Shown: positions 54,318 to 63,205, counted from the first letter of the stretch. The stretch is DNA of 64,000 nt from an uncultured Hyphomonas sp. (GCF_963678875.1 NZ_OY787456.1:2542001-2606000), one strand, 5' to 3'. A program made the numbers and translations. The notes: generated by a model from the letters alone, not told the origin.

Positions 54318-55214
54318 ATGCTGGGTGGGATCGAAGCAGGCGGCACAAAGATAGTTTGTGCAGTCGGAAGCAGCCCTGACCACATTTTGGCCAGCCATGT
54401 CGTGTCGACGGCAGACCCCGCCACCAGCTTCCAGCAGGTGCGCGCGTTTTTCGACAAGGCGCAGGGCGCACATGGACGGCTGGGCGCGATCGGGGTCGCC
54501 GGCTTCGGCCCGGTCGATATCGACCCCGGCTCGCCAACCTACGGCACGGTGCAGCGCACGCCGAAGCCGGGCTGGAAAGGCGCCAACTGGGTCGACGGGC
54601 TGAGCCGGCTCGGCTGCCCGGTCATGGTCGATACGGACGTCAACGGCGCTGCGCTTGGCGAGTGGCGTCACGGCGCCGGGAAGGGTCACGCCACGCTCGC
54701 CTATGTCACCGTCGGCACCGGCATCGGCGCGGGCATCCTGAAGGATGGACGGTCCCTCTCCGGGATCGGCCATTACGAGATGGGCCACATCTATCCGCCG
54801 CACGACTATGAGTCCGACCCGTTCCCCGGCCGTTGCCCGTTCCACAAGGATTGCCTGGAAGGCCTCGCCAGCGGCCCGGCGATCATGGACCGCTGGGGCG
54901 TCACCCTGTCGGAAATGCCGCCCGGCCATCCGGCCTTCGCCCTGCAGGCGGGTTACCTCGCCCACCTCGCCGCCACGATCATCCTGACCCATATGCCGGA
55001 CCGGATCATCTTCGGCGGCAGCGTGATGAAGGCGCCCGGCCTGATGGAGCGCCTGCGCGCGGCCACCCGCATCCTGCTCGCTGATTATTTGCCCTGCGGC
55101 CCGGCAGGCGGAGACCTCATGCACTATCTCGTACCCCCGGCCCTGGGGGACCAGTCAGGCGTGACCGGCGCCCTCGCCATGGCGGAGGCGCGAACCGGGC
55201 AAGCGGTAAAGTGA
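54318..55214 (+). CDS. ROK-family sugar kinase (fructokinase type)
   Basis: 298 residues. GGIEAGGTKIVCAVG is the ATP-binding DxGGT-like motif, VTVGTGIGAGILKDG the second phosphate loop, and GHIYPPHDYESDPFPGRCPF with HKDCLEGLASGPAI the His/Cys zinc site typical of bacterial fructokinases. It phosphorylates a hexose, probably fructose. It is divergent from the efflux operon; the start follows TTAGGAGG. Confidence 0.9.
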   Translation: MLGGIEAGGTKIVCAVGSSPDHILASHVVSTADPATSFQQVRAFFDKAQGAHGRLGAIGVAGFGPVDIDPGSPTYGTVQRTPKPGWKGANWVDGLSRLGCPVMVDTDVNGAALGEWRHGAGKGHATLAYVTVGTGIGAGILKDGRSLSGIGHYEMGHIYPPHDYESDPFPGRCPFHKDCLEGLASGPAIMDRWGVTLSEMPPGHPAFALQAGYLAHLAATIILTHMPDRIIFGGSVMKAPGLMERLRAATRILLADYLPCGPAGGDLMHYLVPPALGDQSGVTGALAMAEARTGQAVK

Positions 55215-55232
55215 GGCGCCCCACGCAGGCCG

Positions 55233-56123
55233 TTAGAGCGCGCCCTTCAGGTCTTTCATCACGCCGGAAAAATCGAGCCCGGCATGACCGCGCGCGTCGA
55301 GATCGCCATAAACCTTCTCGGCCATCTCGCCGAGCGTGATCTTCGCGCCCGCGGCCACGGCGGCTTCATGCGCGAGCTTCAAATCCTTCAGCATCATCGC
55401 AACGGCAAAGCCTGGCTGGTAGTCCCGGTTCGCCGGCGAGGTCGGCACCGGCCCCGGCGCGGGGCAATAGCTCGTCATGCTCCAGCACTGGCCGGACGAG
55501 ACCGACGAGATGTCGAAGAAAGTCTGCGCGTCGAGGCCCAGCTTCTCGGCCAGGTTAAACGCCTCGCACGTGCCGATCATGGAGATGCCGAGCAGCATGT
55601 TGTTGGCGATCTTCGCCGCCTGCCCGTTCCCGCTGGCGCCCGCATGGAAGATATTCTTGCCCATGGCTTTGAGGATCGGTTCAGCGCGGACGAAAGCCAT
55701 GTCCGCCCCGCCTGCCATGAAGGTCAGCGTGCCGGCATCCGCCGCCGCCGTGCCGCCCGAGACCGGGGCATCCACCATCGGGAAGCCCGCCGCCTCGGCC
55801 TGCTTCGCCGCCTCGCGCGCATCCTCCACCGCGATGGTGGAACAGTCGATCAGCAGGATGCCCTTGTTGGCATGTTCCGCCACGCCGTCCTTACCGAAAT
55901 AGACCGCCAGCACATGCTTGCCCGCTGGCAGCATGGACACCACAACCTCGGCGCCCTGCACGGCATCCTTCAGCGACGCGGCACCGAATGCGCCCTTGTC
56001 CACGGCCGCCTGAACAGCCTCCGTATTCAGGTCGAAGGCACGCACTTCGTGCCCCGCCTTCAGCAGATTGGCACACATGCCCGAGCCCATATTGCCGAGC
56101 CCGATAAATGCGATTTTTGTCAT
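55233..56123 (-). CDS. mmsB: 3-hydroxyisobutyrate dehydrogenase
   Basis: 296 residues from ATG 56123 (GGAGG upstream). KIAFIGLGNMGSGMCANLLKAG is the NAD-binding start, VDAPVSGGTAAADAGTLTFM the substrate loop, and GNGQAAKIANNMLLG has the catalytic Lys. It oxidises 3-hydroxyisobutyrate to methylmalonate semialdehyde in valine breakdown. It is the last gene of an operon with an enoyl-CoA hydratase and mmsA. Confidence 0.94.
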   Translation of the reverse strand: MTKIAFIGLGNMGSGMCANLLKAGHEVRAFDLNTEAVQAAVDKGAFGAASLKDAVQGAEVVVSMLPAGKHVLAVYFGKDGVAEHANKGILLIDCSTIAVEDAREAAKQAEAAGFPMVDAPVSGGTAAADAGTLTFMAGGADMAFVRAEPILKAMGKNIFHAGASGNGQAAKIANNMLLGISMIGTCEAFNLAEKLGLDAQTFFDISSVSSGQCWSMTSYCPAPGPVPTSPANRDYQPGFAVAMMLKDLKLAHEAAVAAGAKITLGEMAEKVYGDLDARGHAGLDFSGVMKDLKGAL

Positions 56124-56147
56124 GGTTTCCTCCGTTTGGCCCTTCAA

Positions 56148-56189
56148 GAGCGCTCATGCTGAGCGAAGTCGAAGCATGCGCGCAGGCTC
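56148..56189. repeat. 42-bp intergenic repeat, copy 1
   Basis: GAGCGCTCATGCTGAGCGAA followed by GTCGAAGCATGCGCGCAGGCTC. It matches 63164-63205 with four mismatches. An inverted partial partner (CCTTCGACTTCGC) lies about 30 bp away at 56,223, so the unit may fold as a hairpin between mmsB and the hydratase gene. Confidence 0.7.
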
Positions 56190-56255
56190 GCCCGAACCCG
56201 CTGCACGAACCGGAACCCATCCTTCGACTTCGCGAGAGGATGAGTTCCTCCGGCG

Positions 56256-57029
56256 TTACTTGTCCTTGAAGTCCGGTGCGCGCTTCTCGACGAACGCGCT
56301 CATGCCTTCCTTCTGGTCGGCGGTGCCGAACAGGCCCTGGAACAGGCGGCGTTCGAACTTTACACCTTCCGTGGTCGGCAGCTCCAGCGCCCGGCCCACC
56401 ATTTCCTTCGCCGCCATCAGGGAGGGGATGGAGAAGCCGGCGATTTCCTTCGCCGCCGCCATCGCCTCGTCCATCAGCTTGTCGTGTTCCACGATGCGGG
56501 AAACGAGCCCGATCCGGTCAGCCTCTGCGGCGTCGATCATGCGGCCGGTCAGCACCATGTCCATGGCTTTCGCCTTGCCGACGGCTTTCGTCAGGCGGAT
56601 GGAGCCGCCCATGCCCGGCGTGACGCCCAGCTTGATTTCCGGCTGGCCGAACTTCGCCTTTTCCGACGCGATGATCATGTCGCACATCATGGCCAGCTCA
56701 CAGCCGCCGCCGAGGGCAAAGCCGTTCACCGCAGCGATCACCGGCTTGCGGCAGGCCGCGAACCGGTCCCACAGGCCGAAGAAGTCGTCGACATACATGT
56801 CGGAGAAGCTCTGCGGCTGCATCTCCTTGATGTCGGCGCCCGCCGCAAAGGCCCGGCCTTCACCCGTCAGGATACTGACGGCAATGTCCTTGTTCCGGTC
56901 GATCTCGGCGAAGACATGCGCCACTTCGCTCATGACTTCCTGGTTCAGCGCATTCAGGCTGTCCGGCCGGTTGATCGTGACCAGTGCAATGCGATTGTTA
57001 TGTTCGAAAGTAATTGTGTCGTAGCCCAT
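56256..57029 (-). CDS. Enoyl-CoA hydratase (crotonase family)
   Basis: 257 residues. RIALVTINRPDSLNALN, RAFAAGADIKEM (oxyanion-hole loop) and NGFALGGGCELAMMCDMIIA (with the catalytic-region Glu) are standard, and KAVGKAKAMDMVLTGRMIDA follows. In valine degradation it would hydrate methacrylyl-CoA, fitting its place between mmsA and mmsB. The start is ATG 57029. Confidence 0.93.
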   Translation of the reverse strand: MGYDTITFEHNNRIALVTINRPDSLNALNQEVMSEVAHVFAEIDRNKDIAVSILTGEGRAFAAGADIKEMQPQSFSDMYVDDFFGLWDRFAACRKPVIAAVNGFALGGGCELAMMCDMIIASEKAKFGQPEIKLGVTPGMGGSIRLTKAVGKAKAMDMVLTGRMIDAAEADRIGLVSRIVEHDKLMDEAMAAAKEIAGFSIPSLMAAKEMVGRALELPTTEGVKFERRLFQGLFGTADQKEGMSAFVEKRAPDFKDK

Positions 57030-57038
57030 TTGATAACC

Positions 57039-57365
57039 CTATTCCTTCAGAGACGGCACAATGTCAGCCTCGCCGATCACTCGCACCCCCTCGCATACGT
57101 AAAACTTACCAACCGTCTGGTACTCTTCAGCCACAGAAGCGCCAGCGAGAAAAACAAACCCAACTCTCCGCGTCTCACCCGCGCCCATTGGCTTGTCATC
57201 CAAGAGCGGCCAACCATGATGGCCGGGCTTGGTTTGCTCAGTATCCTCGAAACAGACGCATTCCCAACCCAGTGACTTCTCTCTCTCCGGGCCACCCTGA
57301 TCCACAGGGTAGAACTCAAGGTCCACCCAGAGATCTGGCTTTCTCCCGGATAGCGTGTCTGTCAC
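57039..57365 (-). CDS. Small EF-Tu domain 3-like beta-barrel protein, function unknown
   Basis: 108 residues. The spacing of WVDLEFYPVDQGG, an aromatic CVCF stretch, PMGAGETRRVGFVFLAG and FYVCEGVRVIGEADIV resembles the small standalone proteins with an EF-Tu C-terminal-type barrel. It sits in the valine operon, 3 bp from mmsA and 9 bp from the hydratase gene, but its DNA is visibly AT-richer than both. It looks like a late insertion that took over operon expression. The family call is by pattern only. Confidence 0.6.
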   Translation of the reverse strand: MTDTLSGRKPDLWVDLEFYPVDQGGPEREKSLGWECVCFEDTEQTKPGHHGWPLLDDKPMGAGETRRVGFVFLAGASVAEEYQTVGKFYVCEGVRVIGEADIVPSLKE

Positions 57366-57368
57366 AGA

Positions 57369-58865
57369 TTACCCCATCGTCGGAATGATGAAGGCCTGAT
57401 CGCCGATGTCGCCTTCCGGCCAGCGCTGGGTGATCGTCTTGATCTTCGTCCAGAACCGCACGCCTTCCGGGCCATGCTGGTTGGTATCGCCGAATGCCGA
57501 GCGCTTCCAGCCCCCGAACGTGTGATAGGAAACCGGCACCGGGATCGGCACGTTCACGCCCACCATGCCGACATTCACCTGCGCTGCAAACTCGCGCGCC
57601 GTGCGGCCGTTCGAGGTGAAGATCGCGCAGCCATTGCCATACTGGTGATTGCTCGGCAGCGCCGCCGCCTCTTCCAGAGACTCCGCGCGCACCACCTGCA
57701 GCACCGGCCCGAAGATCTCTTCCTTGTAGGACTGCATGTCCGGCTTCACATTGTCGAACAGGTTCGGCCCGATGAAGTAACCGCCTTCGCTGCCCTGCAG
57801 GGAGAGGCCCCGGCCATCCAGCAGCAGGTCTGCGCCCTCGTCCACACCCATCTGGATGTAGCTTTCCACTTTCGCCTTGTGCGCGGCGGACACGACCGGG
57901 CCGTAATGCGCGTCAGCATCGGTCGACACGCCAACCTTCAGACCCTTGGCGGCATCCAGCATGCGCTCGACGAATTCGTCGCCCGTCTTCTTGCCGACCG
58001 TCACCGCCACCGGCAGCGCCATGCAGCGTTCGCCCGCCGAGCCATAGGCCGCGCCGACGATGTCTTTCACCGCCTGCTCCATGTTGCAGTCCGGCATGAT
58101 GATGCCGTGGTTCTTCGCGCCGCCCATGGCCTGCACGCGTTTGCCGTGCGCCGTGCCGGTCGCGTAGACATATTGTGCGATGTCGGACGATCCGACGAAG
58201 CTGACGGCCTTGATCTCAGGATGCTTCAGGATGGCGTCGACGGCCACCTTGTCGCCGTTGACGACGTTCAGCACGCCAGCTGGAGCGCCCGCTTCCAGCA
58301 GCAGCTCGGCGAGGCGCATCGGCACCGACGGGTCTTTCTCCGATGGCTTCAGGATGAAGGTGTTGCCGCAGGCGATCGCCACGGCCGCCATCCAGCAGGG
58401 GATCATGGCGGGGAAGTTGAACGGCGTGATGCCGGCCACGACGCCCAGCGGCTGGCGCATGGAATAGACGTCGATGCCGGGGCCTGCGCCCTCAGTATAT
58501 TCGCCCTTCTGCAGGTGCGGGATGCCGCAGGCGAACTCCACCACGTCGATGCCGCGCTGCACGTCGCCCTTGGAGTCAGCGACCACCTTGCCATGCTCGG
58601 AGGAGAGCAGTTCGGCCAACTCATTGATATTGGCTTCCAGCAGACGCTTGAATTCGAACATGACGCGGGCGCGGCGCTGCGGGTTCATGACCGACCAGGC
58701 CGGGAAGGCCGTCGCGGCATTCGCCACGGCAAGGTCCATCTCCACCTCGGTCGCCAGCGCCACCTCTGCCTGCACCTCGCCGGTGTTCGGATTGTAGATG
58801 TCGCTGAAGCGGCCGGACGTGCCGGTTACGCTCTTGCCGCCGATGAAATGATGCACTTCGCGCAT
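57369..58865 (-). CDS. mmsA: CoA-acylating methylmalonate-semialdehyde dehydrogenase
   Basis: 498 residues. GITPFNFPAMIPCWM, GGAKNHGIIMPDCNMEQA and the catalytic GSAGERCMALPVAVTVG are signatures of MmsA. It converts methylmalonate semialdehyde to propionyl-CoA, the last step of the valine branch. It is the first gene of the operon and is divergent from a LysR-type regulator with about 140 bp between them. Confidence 0.96.
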   Translation of the reverse strand: MREVHHFIGGKSVTGTSGRFSDIYNPNTGEVQAEVALATEVEMDLAVANAATAFPAWSVMNPQRRARVMFEFKRLLEANINELAELLSSEHGKVVADSKGDVQRGIDVVEFACGIPHLQKGEYTEGAGPGIDVYSMRQPLGVVAGITPFNFPAMIPCWMAAVAIACGNTFILKPSEKDPSVPMRLAELLLEAGAPAGVLNVVNGDKVAVDAILKHPEIKAVSFVGSSDIAQYVYATGTAHGKRVQAMGGAKNHGIIMPDCNMEQAVKDIVGAAYGSAGERCMALPVAVTVGKKTGDEFVERMLDAAKGLKVGVSTDADAHYGPVVSAAHKAKVESYIQMGVDEGADLLLDGRGLSLQGSEGGYFIGPNLFDNVKPDMQSYKEEIFGPVLQVVRAESLEEAAALPSNHQYGNGCAIFTSNGRTAREFAAQVNVGMVGVNVPIPVPVSYHTFGGWKRSAFGDTNQHGPEGVRFWTKIKTITQRWPEGDIGDQAFIIPTMG

Positions 58866-59005
58866 GGTGGACTCCCTTTGACGTCTGGGGGGAATAGATC
58901 CCCGACTTTGACGGGACCGTAAAGCGCGCGTAATTTCAGGTAAATGGACAATATCGCAGCTACCAGCTGCGTGTTTGCAGGCAAAACACCAATGAACTGG
59001 CCAAC

Positions 59006-59899
59006 ATGAACTGGGACGATCTCCGCCTCCTCCTCGATGTCAGCCGCCACCCGCGCCTCGCGGATGTTGCTGCGCGCACGGGCCTCGACGCCACGACGAT
59101 CAGCCGCCGCCTGCGCCGCCTCGAAACGGACCTTGGGCTTGAGCTGTTCGAACGCACCCCCAAGGGCCATTTGCTGACGCCCGCCGGGCAGGCCGTCGCC
59201 GACAAGGCGGAGGGGCTGGAACACTCGGCCTCAGAGATCGCCAGCCTGTCGGAAACCGAAGGCCCGCTCGCCGCGGGCCGCGTGCGCCTCGGCGTAACGG
59301 AGGGCCTCGGCACCCTGCTGATCTCTCCGGCCATGGCCGGATTCGCCGCGCGCTATCCGCATATCGGCCTCGATATCATCGCGGTCTCCGGCTTCGTTAG
59401 CGTGCCGAAGCGCGAAGCGGACATGTCGATCATGCTGACACGGCCCAAGGCCGGGCGGCTGAAAGTGCGGAAACTGTCGGACTATGTGCTGCAGCTCTAC
59501 GCCCATCCGGACTATCTCGCCCGCACCGGCCCGGTGAACGCCGTCGCCGACCTCGCCGACCATGACCTGATCGGCTATGTCGACGACCTGATCTACTCCA
59601 CGCAGCTGCGCTACCACGAGGACATCGCGCCCGGCCTGACGCCCCGCTTCTGCAGCCCGTCCATCGTCGCCCAGTGGCAGATGGCGCGCGAAGGCGCCGG
59701 CATCGCCGTGCTGCCGCACTTCATCGCCGGGAACGATCCGCAGCTGACCTCAGTGCTGCCCGATGCTGTACGCATCGAGCGCGCCTTCTGGCTGGCCGTG
59801 CATGAAGACGTCCACGCCACCAGCCGCGCCCGCGCCGTGAATGCGTTCCTCGATGAACTGTTCTCCGACGCCGCCCCGCGCCTGACCGGCGCCGCCTGA
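59006..59899 (+). CDS. LysR-family transcriptional regulator
   Basis: 297 residues. The N-terminal winged HTH (NWDDLRLLLDVSRHPRLADV; ATTISRRLRRLETDLGLELF) is followed by a substrate-binding-type domain (VRLGVTEGLGTLLISPAM). The divergent position beside mmsA is the classic LysR layout, so it probably controls the valine operon, perhaps in response to an intermediate. Confidence 0.93.
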   Translation: MNWDDLRLLLDVSRHPRLADVAARTGLDATTISRRLRRLETDLGLELFERTPKGHLLTPAGQAVADKAEGLEHSASEIASLSETEGPLAAGRVRLGVTEGLGTLLISPAMAGFAARYPHIGLDIIAVSGFVSVPKREADMSIMLTRPKAGRLKVRKLSDYVLQLYAHPDYLARTGPVNAVADLADHDLIGYVDDLIYSTQLRYHEDIAPGLTPRFCSPSIVAQWQMAREGAGIAVLPHFIAGNDPQLTSVLPDAVRIERAFWLAVHEDVHATSRARAVNAFLDELFSDAAPRLTGAA

Positions 59900-59963
59900 G
59901 CCCTCACCTCCATCGGGGGGGAGGAGACACCGCTGCGGGGGAACAGCAGCTGGAGGTGAGGGC
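59900..59963. terminator. Long inverted repeat between convergent LysR and TonB genes
   Basis: GCCCTCACCTCCA at 59900-59912 pairs perfectly with TGGAGGTGAGGGC at 59951-59963, with a 38-nt loop. It starts one base after the LysR stop. No T-run; it may be a two-way terminator or REP-like unit. Confidence 0.5.
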
Positions 59964-59987
59964 CAGGGAGTCCTTCCTGGAGGAAGC

Positions 59988-62144
59988 CTAGAACGCGGCG
60001 CGGATGCCGACGCGGAAGTTGCGGCCCGGTGCCGGGACGGTGTCCTTCAGCACGCTGGTGGCGTAGCGGATCTCTTCATCTGTCACATTGCGGGCGTCGA
60101 TGAACAGGGTCGTGCCGTCCTTGCCGAAGCCGAGCTCTGCGAGGTTCAGGTCTGCCCGCAGGTCCAGCTGTGTGTAGCCGTCCGTCGGCAGTTCGCCCGC
60201 GCCCGTATCGGTCTGGTCGTCCGCCCACGTCACATGTGCGCCCGCCGACCAGAGGCCCCAGTCCGCCTTGGCACCGGCATTGATCGTCAGCGGCGGCATC
60301 AGCGGGACATTGCCGCCCGCGTCCAGTTCGCCGGAGACGATGTCGATGCCACCATCCAGCGTCCAGTCCGCCATCAGCGGGCCTTGCGGGATGTAGGCCT
60401 CGCCATAGATCTCGGCGCCGGTGAAAGTCGCGTCTTCCTGGGCAAACAGGTAGACGCCCAGTCCGTCGATCTCGTCTTCGCCCTCGACGCTGCCCGGCGT
60501 CAGGTAAATGAAGCCGTCGAAGGAGGTGCGGAACACGTTGACGCCGAAGGCCGCGTTGGCGCTTTCCCAGCGGGCCGTCGCTTCGATGTTCAGGCCTTTC
60601 TCCTTGTCGATACCGATATTGCCGACCTCATACTGCTCGGTCGCAAGGTGGGCGCCATCGGCATAAAGCTCGCTCTCGTTCGGGGCGCGCTCGGTGTGGG
60701 ACACCTGCAGGCCGACGAACCAGCCATTGTCCCAATGCTGGTGCGCACCGGCAGACACGCTGAACAGGTCGAAATCGGTATCACCCGCGGCGTTCTCGTG
60801 CTCGACCGATTCCACGCGTGCGCCGCCTTCCAGGCCGAAGCCGCTTTCCCAGTCGATCGTGTCGTACAGGAACACGCCCAGGCTGTTCGTCGAAGTTGGC
60901 GTGATGAAGGCCTCGTCACCGAAGGCCCCGAAATCCTTGTCCGTATACTGCACACCGACAGCGCCCTTCAGCAGGCCGATCTCATGCGCGCCTTCCACGC
61001 GGGCTTCGGTGCCGTCGGTCTTGTAGACCGTGCCCGGCTCACCCGGCGCTTCGAACTCGGTATGCTTGTATTCGGCGTGGGAGAAGGATGCGGTCAGCTC
61101 GCTGAGATAGCTGTTGTCGAACCGGATGCCGCCGCGCAGGTCATAGCGCGTCTGTTCCAGGTCGATGAACGGGCTTTCCTCTTCGTGCGCGTGCTCTTCT
61201 TCGTCTTCATGATCTTCTTCATCATGATCTTCGTCTTCGTGCTCTTCTTCCTCGTGCGCGTGCGAATGTCCGGGCAGGCCGTACAGCGCTTCCTGACGGC
61301 GCACGGCGAAACCGAGGAAGGCATCGTCGCCCACCCAGGACAGACCGGCGGAATAGGTATTGGTCTCGAGGAAAGAGTTCTCCATCGTGTCGGCGATGTG
61401 CTCTTCATCCTCGTGATCGTGATCATGATCTTCCTCGTCATGATCCTCGTCTTCGTGCGCTTCCTCTTCCGCCAGTTCCGCCGCGTGCTGGTAGGCGGAC
61501 TCGGCAAAGCCCGGAATGTCGTAATCGTTGAAGTCGCGCCGCGAGGCTGACAGGGTCAGCACGAACGGCCCCTGCACGCCCTGGAAACGGCCGGCGAGCT
61601 CGTTGCCTTCATTGACGCTGTTATAGGCGCCCAGCACGTCGAACGCGATCGGTTCTTCCGGCAGGTCCTCGACCAGCAGGCCGTCGATCACGTTGACCAC
61701 GCCGCCAATCGCCTGCCCGCCATAGGCCAGCGCCGCCGGGCCGCGCAGGATCTCGACCTTCTCCGCGTCGATCCCGTCAGCCGCCGCCTGGTGATCAGGC
61801 GAGGCGGCGGAGGCGTCGATCACGCCAATGCCATTGGTCAGCACCTGCACGCGCTCGGCGCCGAGGCCGCGCAGCACAGGCCGGCTGGCGCCCTGTCCGA
61901 AGAAGGTCGTGGCCACGCCCGGCTGGCGGTCCAGCGTATCGCCCAGCGTCGTGCCCAGCGTCTCGACCAGTTCCGCCCGGTCGATCGCGGTCGCATTGCC
62001 GATCATTTCGCCGGCCAGGCGTTCCGGTCCCGGTGCCGAGACGATGACGGACTGCTGGCGCAGGTCCGTGTCTTCCGGGGCATCTGCGTGGGCAAAGCCG
62101 GCGAGAACCGCCGAGGAGGCAGCGAGGAGGAGGAGCTGTTTCAT
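59988..62144 (-). CDS. TonB-dependent receptor with His/acid-rich loops, ZnuD-like
   Basis: 718 residues. It has a signal peptide (AASSAVLAGFAHA), a plug with FFGQGASRPVLRGLGAERVQ and RGPAALAYGGQAIGGVVNVID, and a barrel ending VGIRAAF. Two long loops around residues 230-250 and 295-325 are made almost only of His, Asp and Glu, as in ZnuD-type zinc receptors. The gene is alone on its strand, and a Zur-like palindrome lies about 29 bp upstream. I infer uptake of zinc or another divalent metal across the outer membrane. Confidence 0.88.
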   Translation of the reverse strand: MKQLLLLAASSAVLAGFAHADAPEDTDLRQQSVIVSAPGPERLAGEMIGNATAIDRAELVETLGTTLGDTLDRQPGVATTFFGQGASRPVLRGLGAERVQVLTNGIGVIDASAASPDHQAAADGIDAEKVEILRGPAALAYGGQAIGGVVNVIDGLLVEDLPEEPIAFDVLGAYNSVNEGNELAGRFQGVQGPFVLTLSASRRDFNDYDIPGFAESAYQHAAELAEEEAHEDEDHDEEDHDHDHEDEEHIADTMENSFLETNTYSAGLSWVGDDAFLGFAVRRQEALYGLPGHSHAHEEEEHEDEDHDEEDHEDEEEHAHEEESPFIDLEQTRYDLRGGIRFDNSYLSELTASFSHAEYKHTEFEAPGEPGTVYKTDGTEARVEGAHEIGLLKGAVGVQYTDKDFGAFGDEAFITPTSTNSLGVFLYDTIDWESGFGLEGGARVESVEHENAAGDTDFDLFSVSAGAHQHWDNGWFVGLQVSHTERAPNESELYADGAHLATEQYEVGNIGIDKEKGLNIEATARWESANAAFGVNVFRTSFDGFIYLTPGSVEGEDEIDGLGVYLFAQEDATFTGAEIYGEAYIPQGPLMADWTLDGGIDIVSGELDAGGNVPLMPPLTINAGAKADWGLWSAGAHVTWADDQTDTGAGELPTDGYTQLDLRADLNLAELGFGKDGTTLFIDARNVTDEEIRYATSVLKDTVPAPGRNFRVGIRAAF

Positions 62145-62172
62145 GATGGGAGGGAAGATCCGCTTGTGTGAC

Positions 62173-62187
62173 TGTTATATTATTTCA
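62173..62187. promoter_or_regulatory. Zur-like operator upstream of the ZnuD-like receptor
   Basis: TGTTATATTATTTCA; the TGTTATA half matches the common Zur palindrome and the other half fits less well (two mismatches). It lies 28 bp before the receptor start codon. Confidence 0.5.
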
Positions 62188-62268
62188 TTACCTTATCGGC
62201 GCGCAGCGTCAAGCCGTGGCCTAGGGAAAGTCCCCGGGTTTCAGCAGCGGCGGATCTGGGCTAGGCGA

Positions 62269-62297
62269 AGTCCGGTATGGTCATGCCATCGTCATGG
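62269..62297. repeat. AGTCCGGTATGGTCATG-type repeat, upstream copy
   Basis: AGTCCGGTATGGTCATGCCA and following bases, matching AGTCCGGTATAGTCATGACA at 63061 past the other end of the hydroxylase gene. A short related unit thus flanks that gene on both sides. Confidence 0.5.
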
Positions 62298-62358
62298 CCC
62301 GATCCGCCCGGATCCGTCCGGACCATGTTGAAGACCAGCCAAAGCCGTCCCCAGTCCC

Positions 62359-63036
62359 ATGATGATCACCCTTTCCGCCGTCCTCACGCCTGACCAGGTC
62401 CGGCAAGTCACCAGCCTCGCCTCCGGCCTCAGCTGGCGCGACGGCGCCACCACCGCCGGGGCCGTTGCCCGGCAGGTAAAACGCAACGAGCAGGCCGAGC
62501 TGACCGGCGCCACCGGCACGGCCGCGAAGAAAATCCTGACCGAAGCCATAGAAAACCACCCTGTCCTGCGCGCCGCCGCCCAGCCGCGCCGCTTCTCGAA
62601 ACTGATGATCAGCCGTGCCAGCAAAGGCGGCGGATATGGCCGCCACGTCGACAATGCCTTCATGGGCACCGGCGACCGGCGCCTGCGCACAGACCTCTCC
62701 TTCACGCTCTTCCTGTCAGACCCATCCGCCTATGAAGGCGGCGAGCTGGCCGTCGACACGCCGTCCGGCGAACACGTCGTGAAGCCGGAGGCAGGGGACC
62801 TTGTCCTCTATCCCTCCACAACGCTGCACGAAGTACGGCCCGTCACGTCCGGCGAGCGGATCGTCTGCGTCGGCTGGATCGAAAGCGCCGTGCGCGACGC
62901 CGCCGCGCGCGAGATCCTGTTCGACCTCGAAAACCTGCGCGCGACCCTCGCCCAACAGCATGACGCCCAGTCGCCGGAAATGCTGACACTGGGCAAGACA
63001 ATCTCGAACCTCCTCCGCCTCTGGGGCGATGCGTAA
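62359..63036 (+). CDS. Fe(II)/2-oxoglutarate dioxygenase, PKHD-type hydroxylase (PiuC/YbiX-like)
   Basis: 225 residues. RFSKLMISRASKGGGYGRHVDNAFMG has the HxD metal motif, SFTLFLSDPSAYEGGEL follows, and GDLVLYPSTTLHEVRPVTSGER has the distal His and the 2-oxoglutarate-binding Arg. The PKHD/PiuC family is usually found beside TonB receptors for iron, as here. It is divergent from the ZnuD-like receptor, so the two may share metal-responsive control. The substrate is unknown. Confidence 0.92.
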   Translation: MMITLSAVLTPDQVRQVTSLASGLSWRDGATTAGAVARQVKRNEQAELTGATGTAAKKILTEAIENHPVLRAAAQPRRFSKLMISRASKGGGYGRHVDNAFMGTGDRRLRTDLSFTLFLSDPSAYEGGELAVDTPSGEHVVKPEAGDLVLYPSTTLHEVRPVTSGERIVCVGWIESAVRDAAAREILFDLENLRATLAQQHDAQSPEMLTLGKTISNLLRLWGDA

Positions 63037-63040
63037 GGCA

Positions 63041-63074
63041 AGTCCGGTTTAGTCCGATATAGTCCGGTATAGTC
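63041..63074 (+). repeat. Tandem decamer repeat
   Basis: AGTCCGGTTT, AGTCCGATAT, AGTCCGGTAT, then AGTC: three and a half direct copies of a 10-bp unit, one helical turn each, starting 5 bp after the PKHD hydroxylase stop. Confidence 0.8.
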
Positions 63075-63163
63075 ATGACAGGTCATGCATGATCATGGCG
63101 TGATCAGATTTGGTCCTGCGCCAGTCATGCTTCGACTTGGTTCAGCATCAGTCCAATTCTCCT

Positions 63164-63205
63164 GAGCGCTCATCCTGAGCGAAGTCGAAGGATGCGCGGA
63201 GGCTC
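63164..63205. repeat. 42-bp intergenic repeat, copy 2
   Basis: GAGCGCTCATCCTGAGCGAA followed by GTCGAAGGATGCGCGGAGGCTC. Compare 56148-56189. The core TCCTGAGCGAAGTCGAAGGA is palindrome-like, and a related TGCTTCGACTTGGTTCAGCA lies about 35 bp upstream. Confidence 0.7.

Noticed and set aside
60234..61550. 438-codon plus-strand frame opposite the ZnuD-like receptor
   Set aside because: Mirror of the receptor. The phenylalanine/valine-rich stretch is just the complement of the His/Asp/Glu loops.
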